DNA of 64,000 nt, taken from positions 1 to 64,000 of the forward strand of contig NZ_WTYS01000001.1 of assembly GCF_009827545.1 (NCBI RefSeq), in the 5' to 3' direction. The notes under the pieces are model-generated. The model saw only the letters and a list, made by a program, of their open reading frames with translations. It made no database searches and was not told the DNA's origin. Source of the DNA: Pontixanthobacter gangjinensis. Its GTDB lineage: Bacteria > Pseudomonadota > Alphaproteobacteria > Sphingomonadales > Sphingomonadaceae. A program made the translations under genes and the position numbers. Positions 35,835 through 44,102 of the stretch are shown piece after piece; position 1 is the stretch's first letter, and each line of letters starts with the position of its first letter.

Positions 35835-36902
35835 TCAGTCGTCAGAAGGATCGCGATAGAGCCGGGGTACCGAGACCGCAGTCAGATCGACAAGGGTCAG
35901 TGCGTCGATCTCGCTGACGTCGTGAAAACCTTTAAGAAAGACCTTCGCTACCGAGCCGTTTTGGAATGGCGGATCGCGTTCGTCCATCGCCGCAGGCACC
36001 GCCGGACTTACCTCGGTTTTAAGTGAGCCAGGCCTTCGGGCGGCGGTCCGAACAAGCCCGGTCACCTTGTCCTCGATCGCCAAAGCGAATGTTAGATGGT
36101 CACTGCGATCTAAAGTGATTCGACTTTGGTCAATCTTGACCGGGATATCCATGGCGATCGTTTTCGCGAGGATAAGGCCTGTGCGCGTCGCGATAATGAG
36201 CGGCGGGTCGCAGGCCAACGTGCCCGGACATCGGAGATAATAATTGCCATCCCGCTCATTGTTGAACACCCCCACCGCTTCGCTTGCGTGACGGACGATG
36301 CGATGAGCGCCTTCGAGCACTACCGCCTCGAGACTCTCTCCGGTCGGGTGGCCATCGGGACGGCGCAGCGGATTTGCAGAACCAGGTTCGCCGCCCTCGA
36401 AATGCAAGGCGATCTCGGGCGGGCCAGCGCCGTCGAAACGCGGCAGAAATTGAGCGCTAGGAAACGTTACCCTAGGCGTGCCGACTTGGACAATGTGCAG
36501 GAACATATCGAAGATCCGGCCGGGCAGGCCCCATTCGGCTTTGCTAAGCTCGCGGATTGAGAACAAGTCGATGCCATCGAGCCACGCTTGGGTGACGGCG
36601 CCTTTCTGGAAACCTTTGGTCGAGACGATGATCCCGCGCGCGGCGCGCAGATCGCGAACGGCGGTGACGAAGGCATCGACCTGCTCGCGGCGGACCCGGC
36701 GTTTCCAATATTTGCATTCCACGAGGATGAGATGCTCGAAGAGCGCGCTTTTGTGGCGAATGACGACGTCGATCTGGCGAGGCGCGCCGGACTGGCCGCT
36801 CAGCACGACATTGCGCTCGACAGTCACGTCGCCGGTTTTGTGCAGCTCGGCGACGAGGTCCTCGAACTCTCCCCAATCCTTGACCAGATCTTCCAATTTC
36901 AT
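35835..36902 (-). CDS. Mrr-like restriction endonuclease domain protein
   Basis: A protein of about 355 residues. The N-terminal domain has the Mrr-type PD-(D/E)XK signature: GAPRQIDVVIRHKSALFEHL with Asp45, followed by ILVECKYWKRRV with Glu62 and Lys64, then helices (REQVDAFVTAVRDLRAARG) and IIVSTKGFQKGA. This is the pattern of type IV restriction or related DNases. The C-terminal 220 residues are unassigned. It is a single gene, so it may act alone. The frame extends to a GTG at 36920; I use the ATG at 36902. Confidence 0.75.
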   Translation of the reverse strand: MKLEDLVKDWGEFEDLVAELHKTGDVTVERNVVLSGQSGAPRQIDVVIRHKSALFEHLILVECKYWKRRVRREQVDAFVTAVRDLRAARGIIVSTKGFQKGAVTQAWLDGIDLFSIRELSKAEWGLPGRIFDMFLHIVQVGTPRVTFPSAQFLPRFDGAGPPEIALHFEGGEPGSANPLRRPDGHPTGESLEAVVLEGAHRIVRHASEAVGVFNNERDGNYYLRCPGTLACDPPLIIATRTGLILAKTIAMDIPVKIDQSRITLDRSDHLTFALAIEDKVTGLVRTAARRPGSLKTEVSPAVPAAMDERDPPFQNGSVAKVFLKGFHDVSEIDALTLVDLTAVSVPRLYRDPSDD

Positions 36903-37345
36903 AGCCGCGGGGTTTGCCACAAATAGCCGAATAATCCATCAGCTAAATGCAGCCAAAACCGCCGGACTCTCCGCTCCTTACCTGCCAGCACCGAAGTCAG
37001 TACCAAAAATCCTGTCAAAATGCTCGCCCCCCGTCAAGAAAGCCCCATTCCGGTCGCCGCTTGGCAAGATAAACGAATGGCGGGTTCTAGGGTCAGCGAC
37101 GGCAGGCGCGAACGGCCGGATTTGGGGCGCAAAGCAGACATAAACGTAATCGCCTGATGCGGAGTGAAGATTTGACCACAGCAACTGCGTGACAGCCGCA
37201 TTTTCCATTGGACTTCGTGCGAACAGCAAGCATTGGTGCCGATGCGAGTCGACCGGTTCGACCGCAATGCCCGGCGGCTCGACGCTCCTCGGGCCTTGGC
37301 TGGTGAGCACAGCATTATGCTGGCTCATAACCAAGGAGAACCATC
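36903..37345. other. Intergenic region before the recombinase module
   Basis: About 440 bases. The minus strand has an open frame (to 37334) without recognisable content and with no good start, which I treat as chance. A dispersed-motif unit (GATTTGGGGCGCAAAGCAGA at about 37118) is visible. An AAGGAG for the next gene lies at about 37333-37338. Confidence 0.45.
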
Positions 37346-37702
37346 ATGACCACCGCAACCAAAACTTCCGGCAAAGCCCGCAATCGTCGCATGGCACGCA
37401 TGCCTGCCGATAGCGGCGGCGACAACGAGCAGGCAGGAACGAAGAAGACTGCTGCGGGAATTGCAAAAACAGGTACCAAAACCAGCGCGACAACAAAGAA
37501 GTCGAGCAAGACCGAACTGGTCCTCGGCATGTTGCGCCGTGCCGAAGGCGCAACGCTTGACCAGATGGTCGAAGCCACAGGCTGGCTACCGCATACCACG
37601 CGCGCAGCACTGACGGGCCTGAAGAAGAAGGGTCATATGGTTACGAGCGAGAAGCTGGACGGCGTGCGCACCTACCGCGTCGCGGCATTCAGCAACGCGT
37701 AA
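37346..37702 (+). CDS. DUF3489 family protein
   Basis: A 118-residue protein. The first 55 residues are Lys/Thr/Ala-rich and disordered; the last 60 form a winged-helix-like DUF3489 domain (ELVLGMLRRAEGATLDQMVE, then ATGWLPHTTRAALTGLKKKG). It is probably DNA-binding. It is the first gene of the conserved DUF3489-DUF2924-recombinase trio found in many alphaproteobacterial islands. A strong AAGGAG precedes the ATG. Confidence 0.88.
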   Translation: MTTATKTSGKARNRRMARMPADSGGDNEQAGTKKTAAGIAKTGTKTSATTKKSSKTELVLGMLRRAEGATLDQMVEATGWLPHTTRAALTGLKKKGHMVTSEKLDGVRTYRVAAFSNA

Positions 37703-38154
37703 TGGGCCTCGACGACAAAATCGGGCGTCTCGTGGCAATGACATCAGTTCAGAAAAAGGCGGAGTGGCGTAGAGTGTTCGGCTCACCTGCGCCGCCAGCT
37801 TTTGGTATCGCATTGATGACCCGCGCCATCGCCGCCCGATATCAGGAGAAAGCGCTGGGCGGGCTCACCAAAGCGGAGCTGCGCATGCTCGAGGTCCAGT
37901 CGCGCAAAGATCAGCGCCATCCGCGAGGTGTTAGAGCTGCGAGCGCCAAACCCGGCACTTGGCTCTCGCGAACATGGCATGGCGAGGTCCACGAAGTGGT
38001 CGTGCTCGAAGGAGCCTTTGAATATCGCGGCGACCGGTACCGTTCGCTTACCTCCATCGCCAAGCATATCACCGGAGCAGCGTGGTCTGGCCCGCGCTTC
38101 TTTGGCCTGCACAGCCCTCGCCTCGGAGCCTTGGGAGTGACCCGTCATGGCTAG
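37702..38154 (+). CDS. DUF2924 family protein
   Basis: A 150-residue DUF2924 protein. Visible motifs are KAEWRRVFGSPAPPA near the N-terminus, GTWLSRTWHGEVHEVVVLEG in the centre, and YRSLTSIAKHITGAAWSGPR near the C-terminus. Its start overlaps the DUF3489 stop (TAATG), and its end overlaps the recombinase start by 8 bases, so the three are translated as one operon. The molecular role is unknown; an accessory role in recombination is inferred from constant linkage. Confidence 0.9.
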   Translation: MGLDDKIGRLVAMTSVQKKAEWRRVFGSPAPPAFGIALMTRAIAARYQEKALGGLTKAELRMLEVQSRKDQRHPRGVRAASAKPGTWLSRTWHGEVHEVVVLEGAFEYRGDRYRSLTSIAKHITGAAWSGPRFFGLHSPRLGALGVTRHG

Positions 38155-39817
38155 CGATACGAAGAAGATGCGCTGCGCGGTGTACACGCGGAAGTCTACC
38201 GAGGAGGGTCTCGACAAAGCGTTCAACAGTCTCGACGCCCAACGCGAAGCTTGCGAGGCCTATATCCTGTCGCAGCAGCATGAGGGCTGGCGCGTGCTTC
38301 CCGATCTATATGATGATGGCGGGTTCTCTGGCGGCAGTATGGAGCGCCCTGCCCTGCGCCAGCTGCTTGCCGATGTGAAGGCCGGTAAGATAGATGTTGT
38401 TGTTGTCTATAAGATCGACCGACTGACAAGGGCGCTCGCCGACTTTGCCAAGATCGTTGATGTGCTTGATGGAGCCGATGCCTCGTTCGTAAGCGTGACG
38501 CAGGCCTTCTCGACCACCACCTCAATGGGACGCCTGACCCTCAATGTTCTGCTCTCTTTCGCGCAGTTCGAGCGCGAGGTCGGAGCCGAACGCATCCGCG
38601 ACAAGATCGCCGCCAGCAAGGCCAAGGGCATGTGGATGGGCGGCGGGGTTCCGCTTGGTTACGAGGCGAAGGATCGCAAGCTGCTGATCGTTCCGGATGA
38701 AGCAGCGACGGTCTGTGGGATCATGGAGCGATATATAGCGAGCGGTTCCATACGCAGGCTCGTGGAAGAACTTCGCCGTGATGGATTCGTTAGCAAGCGG
38801 CGTGTGATGAAGGACGGGTCGGTTCGAGGCGGCGTCCCATTTAAGCGCGGCGCGCTAGCTTACATGCTGTCAAACCGCATCTACGTCGGCGAGGTAGTCC
38901 ATAAGGACAAGGTCTATCCCGGCGAGCATGATGCGATCGTCAGTCGCGAGCTTTTTGATGCGGTCCAAGCTAAGCTGGCGGACCGAACTGCCAGCACAGA
39001 TGGTGTAGTGCGAAGGCGCGTGTCGCTGCTCGCTGGTTTGATCCGCGATGACCTTGGCCGTCCGATGTCGCCCTGCCACACGCGCAATCATGGGCGCCGC
39101 TACTCATACTACGCTTCCAGCATGAACGACGATGCTTCCAGCCCTGCTTTGCGGCTGCCCGCTGGCGAGCTTGAGCTGTCGGTCAGGAACACGATCGCCA
39201 AGTGGCTTCGGGACGGTGACCACATGCGCGAGTTAGCGGCAGGACAGAGTGCCGAAGATATTGAGCGCATGTTCAAATGCTGCTCCGATTTGGCGACACG
39301 CATTGTCACCGCGCCGATTGCCGAGGCTCGAACCCTGCTGGAGCAACTCACGTTGCAAGTGTTGGTCACTGCCAAAGGTGCTAGCGCTTCTTTTGAATTA
39401 TCGGTGCTGGGTACGACTGCTGGACTAGTGGACATCCCCGAGAAGCGCATCGGCATCGCCATTCCAACCAGTCAGTCAAATTATGGCCACGAACCTCGGC
39501 TGCGATTGGAACCAGCCGGGGCCGGTCTAATCTCTCGCGACGAGCGGCTCGTTGAACTGATCGCACGCGCGTTTGCGGCACGGGAGCAATTGCTTGGTCT
39601 CGACCAACATCAACTTGACGCTCTGCCGGTTACCAAGCTGCGTCATCTCCAGCGAACTGCGCGGGTGAGTTATCTTGATCCGGCTATCATCCGAGCCATA
39701 CTGAATGGCACGCAGCCCTCCCGGCTTAGCGCCCGTTCTGTTTGGCGCATGAGCGACCTACCGCTCGACTGGACCAGCCAGCGCCAAGCGTTTGGGATCC
39801 ACACCCCACAATCATAA
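38147..39817 (+). CDS. Large serine recombinase
   Basis: A 556-residue site-specific recombinase. The N-terminal resolvase domain has catalytic Ser17 (YTRKSTEE), the arginine-containing VYKIDRLTRALADF and the QFEREVGAERIRDKI helix. A recombinase domain follows (PLGYEAKDRKL onward) and a long C-terminal region that should bind DNA. The zinc-ribbon cysteines are sparse: one Cys in MSPCHTRNHGRRYSYY. It belongs to the DUF3489/DUF2924 module, probably the integration machinery of an older island; its att sites are not identified. Confidence 0.93.
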   Translation: MASDTKKMRCAVYTRKSTEEGLDKAFNSLDAQREACEAYILSQQHEGWRVLPDLYDDGGFSGGSMERPALRQLLADVKAGKIDVVVVYKIDRLTRALADFAKIVDVLDGADASFVSVTQAFSTTTSMGRLTLNVLLSFAQFEREVGAERIRDKIAASKAKGMWMGGGVPLGYEAKDRKLLIVPDEAATVCGIMERYIASGSIRRLVEELRRDGFVSKRRVMKDGSVRGGVPFKRGALAYMLSNRIYVGEVVHKDKVYPGEHDAIVSRELFDAVQAKLADRTASTDGVVRRRVSLLAGLIRDDLGRPMSPCHTRNHGRRYSYYASSMNDDASSPALRLPAGELELSVRNTIAKWLRDGDHMRELAAGQSAEDIERMFKCCSDLATRIVTAPIAEARTLLEQLTLQVLVTAKGASASFELSVLGTTAGLVDIPEKRIGIAIPTSQSNYGHEPRLRLEPAGAGLISRDERLVELIARAFAAREQLLGLDQHQLDALPVTKLRHLQRTARVSYLDPAIIRAILNGTQPSRLSARSVWRMSDLPLDWTSQRQAFGIHTPQS

Positions 39818-40194
39818 TATCGGTAGTAGGTCGCTTTTTTGGCCGCAGAGAATCTGCGCCAAATACGCACGCAATTGCGAGGTCAGTGCGTCTCTGTTTT
39901 GGATACTGCCGAGTTACTGCACGGCAAAGCCACGGAAATGCGGGGAGAATTTGCGCTTCAGCTAGCCAACGTCTCGAATATCGAAACGCGACGAGCTGGG
40001 TGGTGAGCCCTGCTGGGTTCGAACCAGCGACCTACTGATTAAAAGTGAGTGCCGTCTCCGCAGCCAAGAGGCGAGACTTCCGCACTGTATGTCAGAAATC
40101 CGCCAAATATCGACATATCTCGCTGCGCCAATCAGCGCCATTCGATGCCTGGAAAAGACAGAGAATGCGCGAAAGCACCTGACATGAGGCGGAC
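39818..40194. other. Junction region left of the integrative element
   Basis: No gene. It contains the displaced 3' end of tRNA-Lys (39999-40046) that marks the left attachment site, then about 150 bases to the integrase start. The tRNA-like segment ends abruptly at the anticodon arm (AAAAGT then GAGTGCC), so it is not a functional tRNA. Confidence 0.75.
39999..40046. repeat. Left attachment repeat (tRNA-Lys 3' end copy)
   Basis: These 48 bases are identical to 50702-50749, the 3' part of the intact tRNA-Lys gene. The identity stops at the anticodon stem. Such perfect duplications flank elements integrated by tyrosine recombinases; the integrase gene begins 148 bases to the right. Confidence 0.92.
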
Positions 40195-41346
40195 ATGAAA
40201 CAACAAAAGCTGACGGAGAAGATCGTCCGAGAGATGATACCCCCGTCCATCCAAGATCAATTGATCGTGAGAGACATCGTAATGATGGGTCTCGCTATAC
40301 GGATCACGAGATCAGGCCATCGTGCTTTCGTGTTCAATTATTATTGCAACGGGACGCAAAGGCGCATGACTATCGGTTCGCCTCCCGCTTGGTCCGTTTC
40401 TGCCGCTAGGGAACGAGCGAAACAAATCAGACGGCAGATTGATGCGGGCGTTGACCCACTGGAAGAAAAGCGAAAAGCACGTGACGAGGAAACTTTGGCA
40501 GGAGTTTGGAAACGTTATCGCGATGACGTTCTGTCTACGCGTTCTTCAAAAACTCAAGTGAATGTGACATCAATTTGGGACCGCCTTGTGCTCCCTGCTT
40601 TGGGTAGACAGAGGCTTGCCTACATTCACCAGCCGGACATCGAAAAATTGCACCGAAAGGTAAGCCAGCGAACACCGACACAATCCAACCGGATGCTGGC
40701 GAGTATTCAGCATGTGTTTTCAAAAAGTATCCAATGGGGCTTATCGGAACAGAACCCCGTCAAAGGCGTCGAAAGGAACAGGGAAGCGGGCCGCGTGCGC
40801 TTTTTGAGCGACACGGAACTTGAGAGATTTCTCTCCGTCCTCCGCCAATCGCCGAAAACACCATCGAGTTTAGCAATCGAGTTTCTGCTTCTTACAGGGG
40901 CTCGTAGCGGAGAAACTTTTCGAGCGAAGTGGAGTGAGTTCGATCTAGATGCGGCAGTTTGGCAAAAGCCTGCCGCTAACACAAAGAGCCGGAAGCTACA
41001 CCGCGTTCCCCTTAGCCCCGAGGCCATTCAACTGCTGCTATCGTCACAAAGGATTGCGGTAAACGAATACGTTTTTCCCGGAAAAAGCGGGGCACACCTA
41101 ACGACCGTAAAAACCTTGTTCACGCGGCTGATTAAGGAGGCTCGAATTGAAGGCTTTCGCATCCATGACCTTCGCCATTCTTATGCTTCCATGTTGGCAA
41201 TCCAAGGCGTGCCACTTCTTGCTATCGGTAATCTACTGGGGCATTCGCAACTTAGCACTACTGCGAGATACGCCCACCTTGATGACAGCAACCTGCGAGA
41301 GGCTACACGGATGGTAGGAAACAAGGTCAAAATGCATGGGAAATAA
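40195..41346 (+). CDS. int: Tyrosine integrase
   Basis: A 383-residue phage-type integrase with a P4-like N-terminal DUF4102 region (GLAIRITRSGHRAFVFNYY), a SAM-like core-binding domain, and a catalytic domain. The catalytic domain shows LLLTGARSGETFRAKW (Arg), HDLRHSYASMLAIQGVPL (His-x-x-Arg), LLGHSQLSTTARYAHL (His and the Tyr nucleophile). It should integrate the element into tRNA-Lys. It is located right next to the left repeat. Confidence 0.95.
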   Translation: MKQQKLTEKIVREMIPPSIQDQLIVRDIVMMGLAIRITRSGHRAFVFNYYCNGTQRRMTIGSPPAWSVSAARERAKQIRRQIDAGVDPLEEKRKARDEETLAGVWKRYRDDVLSTRSSKTQVNVTSIWDRLVLPALGRQRLAYIHQPDIEKLHRKVSQRTPTQSNRMLASIQHVFSKSIQWGLSEQNPVKGVERNREAGRVRFLSDTELERFLSVLRQSPKTPSSLAIEFLLLTGARSGETFRAKWSEFDLDAAVWQKPAANTKSRKLHRVPLSPEAIQLLLSSQRIAVNEYVFPGKSGAHLTTVKTLFTRLIKEARIEGFRIHDLRHSYASMLAIQGVPLLAIGNLLGHSQLSTTARYAHLDDSNLREATRMVGNKVKMHGK

Positions 41347-41929
41347 GTCAATCGAATTGGGAACGGTTGCAATCCGTGACGCGAGAGAACTGTTTGAGAG
41401 ATCAAAGGCTGATGGAGACCCCGATTTTCGCTACCCGGCACTGGTGATTGGCGAAAACCCCCTTGTTCCGCCTAAATGGGCTATTGAGGCATGCATTGAA
41501 GAACGGAGAAGGACAGAACGAATTGCGGCTTCCAGATCAGCGGACAGACACGGTCGGATTTTGGATGAAATGGCTGTCGTGCTAGTTGAACATGTTACAA
41601 CGCACTCAAAAGCAAATGGCAAAGCCAGAAGAACCGCAACCGTTATCAAACCCATATCTCTTCGTTCCTTGGCCTGGACAGCAGTCAAACGACTGCGTGA
41701 AATTGACCATAACACAAGCGATGAGACCTTGAGGCGGGTGCTTGAAGCATGGAAAAATGAACAGAAATCCGTTGGTGATCAATCCAAAGTGTTCGCTGGC
41801 CATAAATTGACCCCTCGCATTTCGCGCGCAGAAACCGAATTGTTCGGTGAAGAGTTCGGGACTTCAAAAGACCCCGCAGCCGATGCCTACTGGCATTACC
41901 GCAAGACGATCATGAATGTCGCTTTTTGA
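41336..41929 (+). CDS. Unknown protein coupled to the integrase
   Basis: A 197-residue protein whose ATG overlaps the last codons of the integrase, so it is probably co-translated. It is charged and helix-rich (WAIEACIEERRRTERIAASR and LAWTAVKRLREIDHNTSDET) with no recognised motif, signal or membrane segment. The position suggests an accessory of integration or regulation. Confidence 0.7.
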   Translation: MGNKSIELGTVAIRDARELFERSKADGDPDFRYPALVIGENPLVPPKWAIEACIEERRRTERIAASRSADRHGRILDEMAVVLVEHVTTHSKANGKARRTATVIKPISLRSLAWTAVKRLREIDHNTSDETLRRVLEAWKNEQKSVGDQSKVFAGHKLTPRISRAETELFGEEFGTSKDPAADAYWHYRKTIMNVAF

Positions 41930-41992
41930 CCCAATATCGACATAGATTAGACCTTCACAGGCGCCCAATGTCTCTCTGAACGGAGAGCAAAA

Positions 41993-42184
41993 ATGCTAAT
42001 CAACGAACAATCCAATTTACTCACGGTATCAAACGCGGCCGATATTCTGCGCGTCTCGCGTAGAACTCTCTCCCGCTGGGCACGCCTTCGCAAAGGTCCG
42101 CCTCGGATCAAGGTCGGCCGGACCATCTATTACCGTCGGGAAGCTATCGACAAATGGCTCTTGTCTCTTGAGGAAACGGCGTAA
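41993..42184 (+). CDS. AlpA/MerR-type excisionase-like HTH protein
   Basis: A 63-residue protein. LLTVSNAADILRVSRRTLSR is a helix-turn-helix followed by the winged segment KGPPRIKVGRTIYYRREAID, ending in a short helix (KWLLSLEE). This is the usual form of HTH_17 excisionases and AlpA-like regulators that control integrases. The RT-like gene begins at its stop (TAATGG), so the two are coupled. Confidence 0.88.
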   Translation: MLINEQSNLLTVSNAADILRVSRRTLSRWARLRKGPPRIKVGRTIYYRREAIDKWLLSLEETA

Positions 42185-43314
42185 TGGCCTCCCTATCAGG
42201 ACAGCGGCGATACAAACGGGAGTTGCTTGCTAGGGTTGCAAGCCATAGCCAGGGCAGAGGTTCGAGTGTAACCGATCCTTTGCTACAATGTGAAATACGC
42301 CGCTATCTTTTATCCCATGCAGTCCAATCGGCCACACTCCACTACAATTGGGCAAAAAAGCTGAATGAAATAGAGGCTTCCAAATTGTGGGCGCAGCGGC
42401 AAAGAAGCCCTATTGTTCCGTCCGACTTCCGGCGCATTCAGCCTGTGCAGATTAGCTGGCGACCAAAAAAGAGAAGCACCAGCGGTCATCGGAAAATCTG
42501 CTCGCTGCCATCATCCTTAAAAATGTTCCATTCTCTCGCGAACGATCTGATCCGGGCACAGCACCAGCCGCGCGCCCACATTGGCGACTGGAAAGGGCGA
42601 GGTCGTGACTATCAAGTGAAAACTATCGCGAGTGCAATCACGGCCACTTCGCAATGGGTCGTTGTCGCTGACGTCAATCGCGCATTTCAGAATGTGAACG
42701 CCAATGCGCTATACCAACTTCCGTATCTCCCCGAAGCATTGACCCGTAGGGCTATCGACCATCGGTCACATCGTTTCGATCAATGGAGTGGAAGCAATCC
42801 TGCTTGGGACACCAGTAGCCCCTTGCATGATGAACTCAAAGTCGCCCCGTCCGGTATATTGGAGGGCTCCCCTGCGTCGAACGCGATTTTCTCGGTGCTA
42901 CTAGATGATCTTCCGGATCACTTAGACGAAACTATAAAGTGCTTCGTCTACTGTGACAATATTATCTTGATAGCTTCGAGCGAAGCGCATGCCCGCGAGG
43001 GGGCGAACGCTCTGGTCCGGTATTTTGCCGACCACCGGGCGGGGCCATTTGAGGTTACGAGCAATTGCCGCCCTGTCTGGGCGGGGTTTGACCATCTAGG
43101 GTATTTGATCTCCCATCAATGGAACGGTGAAACGATCATCAATCTTCCGCATCGTAGTTGGGAGAAATTGCATAAGCGACTTTCTAACCCCGACCAGTCA
43201 GAAGACGACGTAAAGAGATGGTTTAGGGCGTCGTTTGGAGCCATCACAAACGATCTCCGAAGCGGCTGGGAATGCCTGATCGACGATAATATTTCTCGGG
43301 AGAGAAAGTGCTGA
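42184..43314 (+). CDS. Reverse transcriptase-like protein with YCDN motif
   Basis: A 376-residue protein with an RT palm. Visible motifs are RT1-type basic region GHRKICSLPSSLKMFHSLA (101-119), a conserved GDWKGRGRDYQV (134-145), motif A VVVADVNRAFQNVN with Asp163, motif B GILEGSPASNAIF (224-236), motif C FVYCDNIILIA (254-264) and a motif D/E-like GFDHLGYLIS. Motif C has Asn259 where active RTs have the second Asp of YxDD. No maturase or extra domain is seen. It is not a standard group II intron or obvious retron RT and resembles the unknown-group or defence-type RTs. It is coupled to an excisionase-like gene within an integrative element. Confidence 0.8.
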   Translation: MASLSGQRRYKRELLARVASHSQGRGSSVTDPLLQCEIRRYLLSHAVQSATLHYNWAKKLNEIEASKLWAQRQRSPIVPSDFRRIQPVQISWRPKKRSTSGHRKICSLPSSLKMFHSLANDLIRAQHQPRAHIGDWKGRGRDYQVKTIASAITATSQWVVVADVNRAFQNVNANALYQLPYLPEALTRRAIDHRSHRFDQWSGSNPAWDTSSPLHDELKVAPSGILEGSPASNAIFSVLLDDLPDHLDETIKCFVYCDNIILIASSEAHAREGANALVRYFADHRAGPFEVTSNCRPVWAGFDHLGYLISHQWNGETIINLPHRSWEKLHKRLSNPDQSEDDVKRWFRASFGAITNDLRSGWECLIDDNISRERKC

Positions 43315-43385
43315 CATGAGGATAGCGGCACCTATCCCAGACATGTCGGAAGCACGCAAACCTGGGCTTTTAGTGTAAGTTGCGA

Positions 43386-43453
43386 GTAAGCTGGTCCTAA
43401 TCAAATTAGTAGCTTACCATCTGACGGCAAACTCGAATTGCAACAGGTTGCAA
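43386..43453. other. Structured segment between RT and HNH genes
   Basis: GTAAGCT-ggtc-CTAAT-caa-ATTAG-t-AGCTTAC (43386-43417) is a nested hairpin with 7- and 5-bp perfect arms. TTGCAA-cagg-TTGCAA (43438-43453) is a second hairpin with a 6-bp stem. They lie in the 176-bp gap between two convergent genes. They may be a bidirectional terminator (no T run is seen) or part of an RNA linked to the RT. Confidence 0.5.
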
Positions 43454-43490
43454 AATTGCCAATTCCCAAGAGATCGTGCCGCTAGGCTCT

Positions 43491-44102
43491 TCACATCCGG
43501 AACAGTCCTCGGAGGTCGTCAGGCTCTAACCCTTGCCGCTCTACTTCCTTAGCTAAGAAAGGATAACGCCGATGGAGAAAGCCCAAAGTCACGTCTCCGG
43601 AAGCATACTCCATCAAAATATTGCATCGGTCTTGCGCGTAATGGTCGTCGTCGTTCAAACGTAAGGAATTAATCGTAGCGTTGATCCGAACCCGAGTTTC
43701 TCTAGGCAGCGCAGCGTTTGCTCGCATTAGACACTCTGGGATGTCCAAATGAAACCAATCATCTTCAATTTCAAACGGATCAAGAACCTCGGCTTTGCTG
43801 CCTTTCGCGCTATTGACCCGCCCACTCGCCAGTCGAAAATTGCTCCACTCGTATGCTAACTGGGGAAAGGCCGACTTTGGTCTAAAGTGATCCACCGAAC
43901 CCTGCTGTGGAAGGTAGACTGCTGTGTATGCGCATATCCCAGAATAAGCCGCATGCAGTTCTGGCGCTGCTCTACTCCAATAATTTTTCTTGCGATACTG
44001 CGCCGACGACGGATTGGGGCAATTCGCCAAGAATGTGGCTCCCGGTTGCCGAACTTGTGCGTCGAAATCGGGATATTCGGGCTTGTGCGCAATGCGGATC
44101 AT
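43491..44102 (-). CDS. HNH nuclease, Septu PtuB-like
   Basis: A 203-residue HNH-family protein of the TIGR02646/PtuB type. SGICAYTAVYLPQQGSVDHF gives the Cys and Asp-His of the HNH core, then RPKSAFPQLAYEWSNFRLA the following helix. Further parts include LRLNDDDHYAQDR and a C-terminal GLEPDDLRGLFRM. In Septu systems PtuB cuts DNA together with the ATPase PtuA. Here its ATG overlaps the stop of the ATPase gene (ATGA). The usual first-Cys pair is incomplete (CAYT rather than CxxC), so zinc binding may differ. Confidence 0.8.
   Translation of the reverse strand: MIRIAHKPEYPDFDAQVRQPGATFLANCPNPSSAQYRKKNYWSRAAPELHAAYSGICAYTAVYLPQQGSVDHFRPKSAFPQLAYEWSNFRLASGRVNSAKGSKAEVLDPFEIEDDWFHLDIPECLMRANAALPRETRVRINATINSLRLNDDDHYAQDRCNILMEYASGDVTLGFLHRRYPFLAKEVERQGLEPDDLRGLFRM

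Noticed and set aside
36978-37334. Minus-strand open frame of 118 codons before the DUF3489 gene
   Set aside because: No recognisable content, poor start, and it overlaps the dispersed repeat motif; most likely chance.
40001-40046. Second tRNA-Lys gene
   Set aside because: Only the 3' part is present; the 5' half, including half of the anticodon arm, is missing, so it is an attachment-site copy.
43315-43490. Retron msr/msd RNA
   Set aside because: Hairpins are present, but retron ncRNAs usually lie upstream of the RT and have long inverted a1/a2 repeats, which I do not see.
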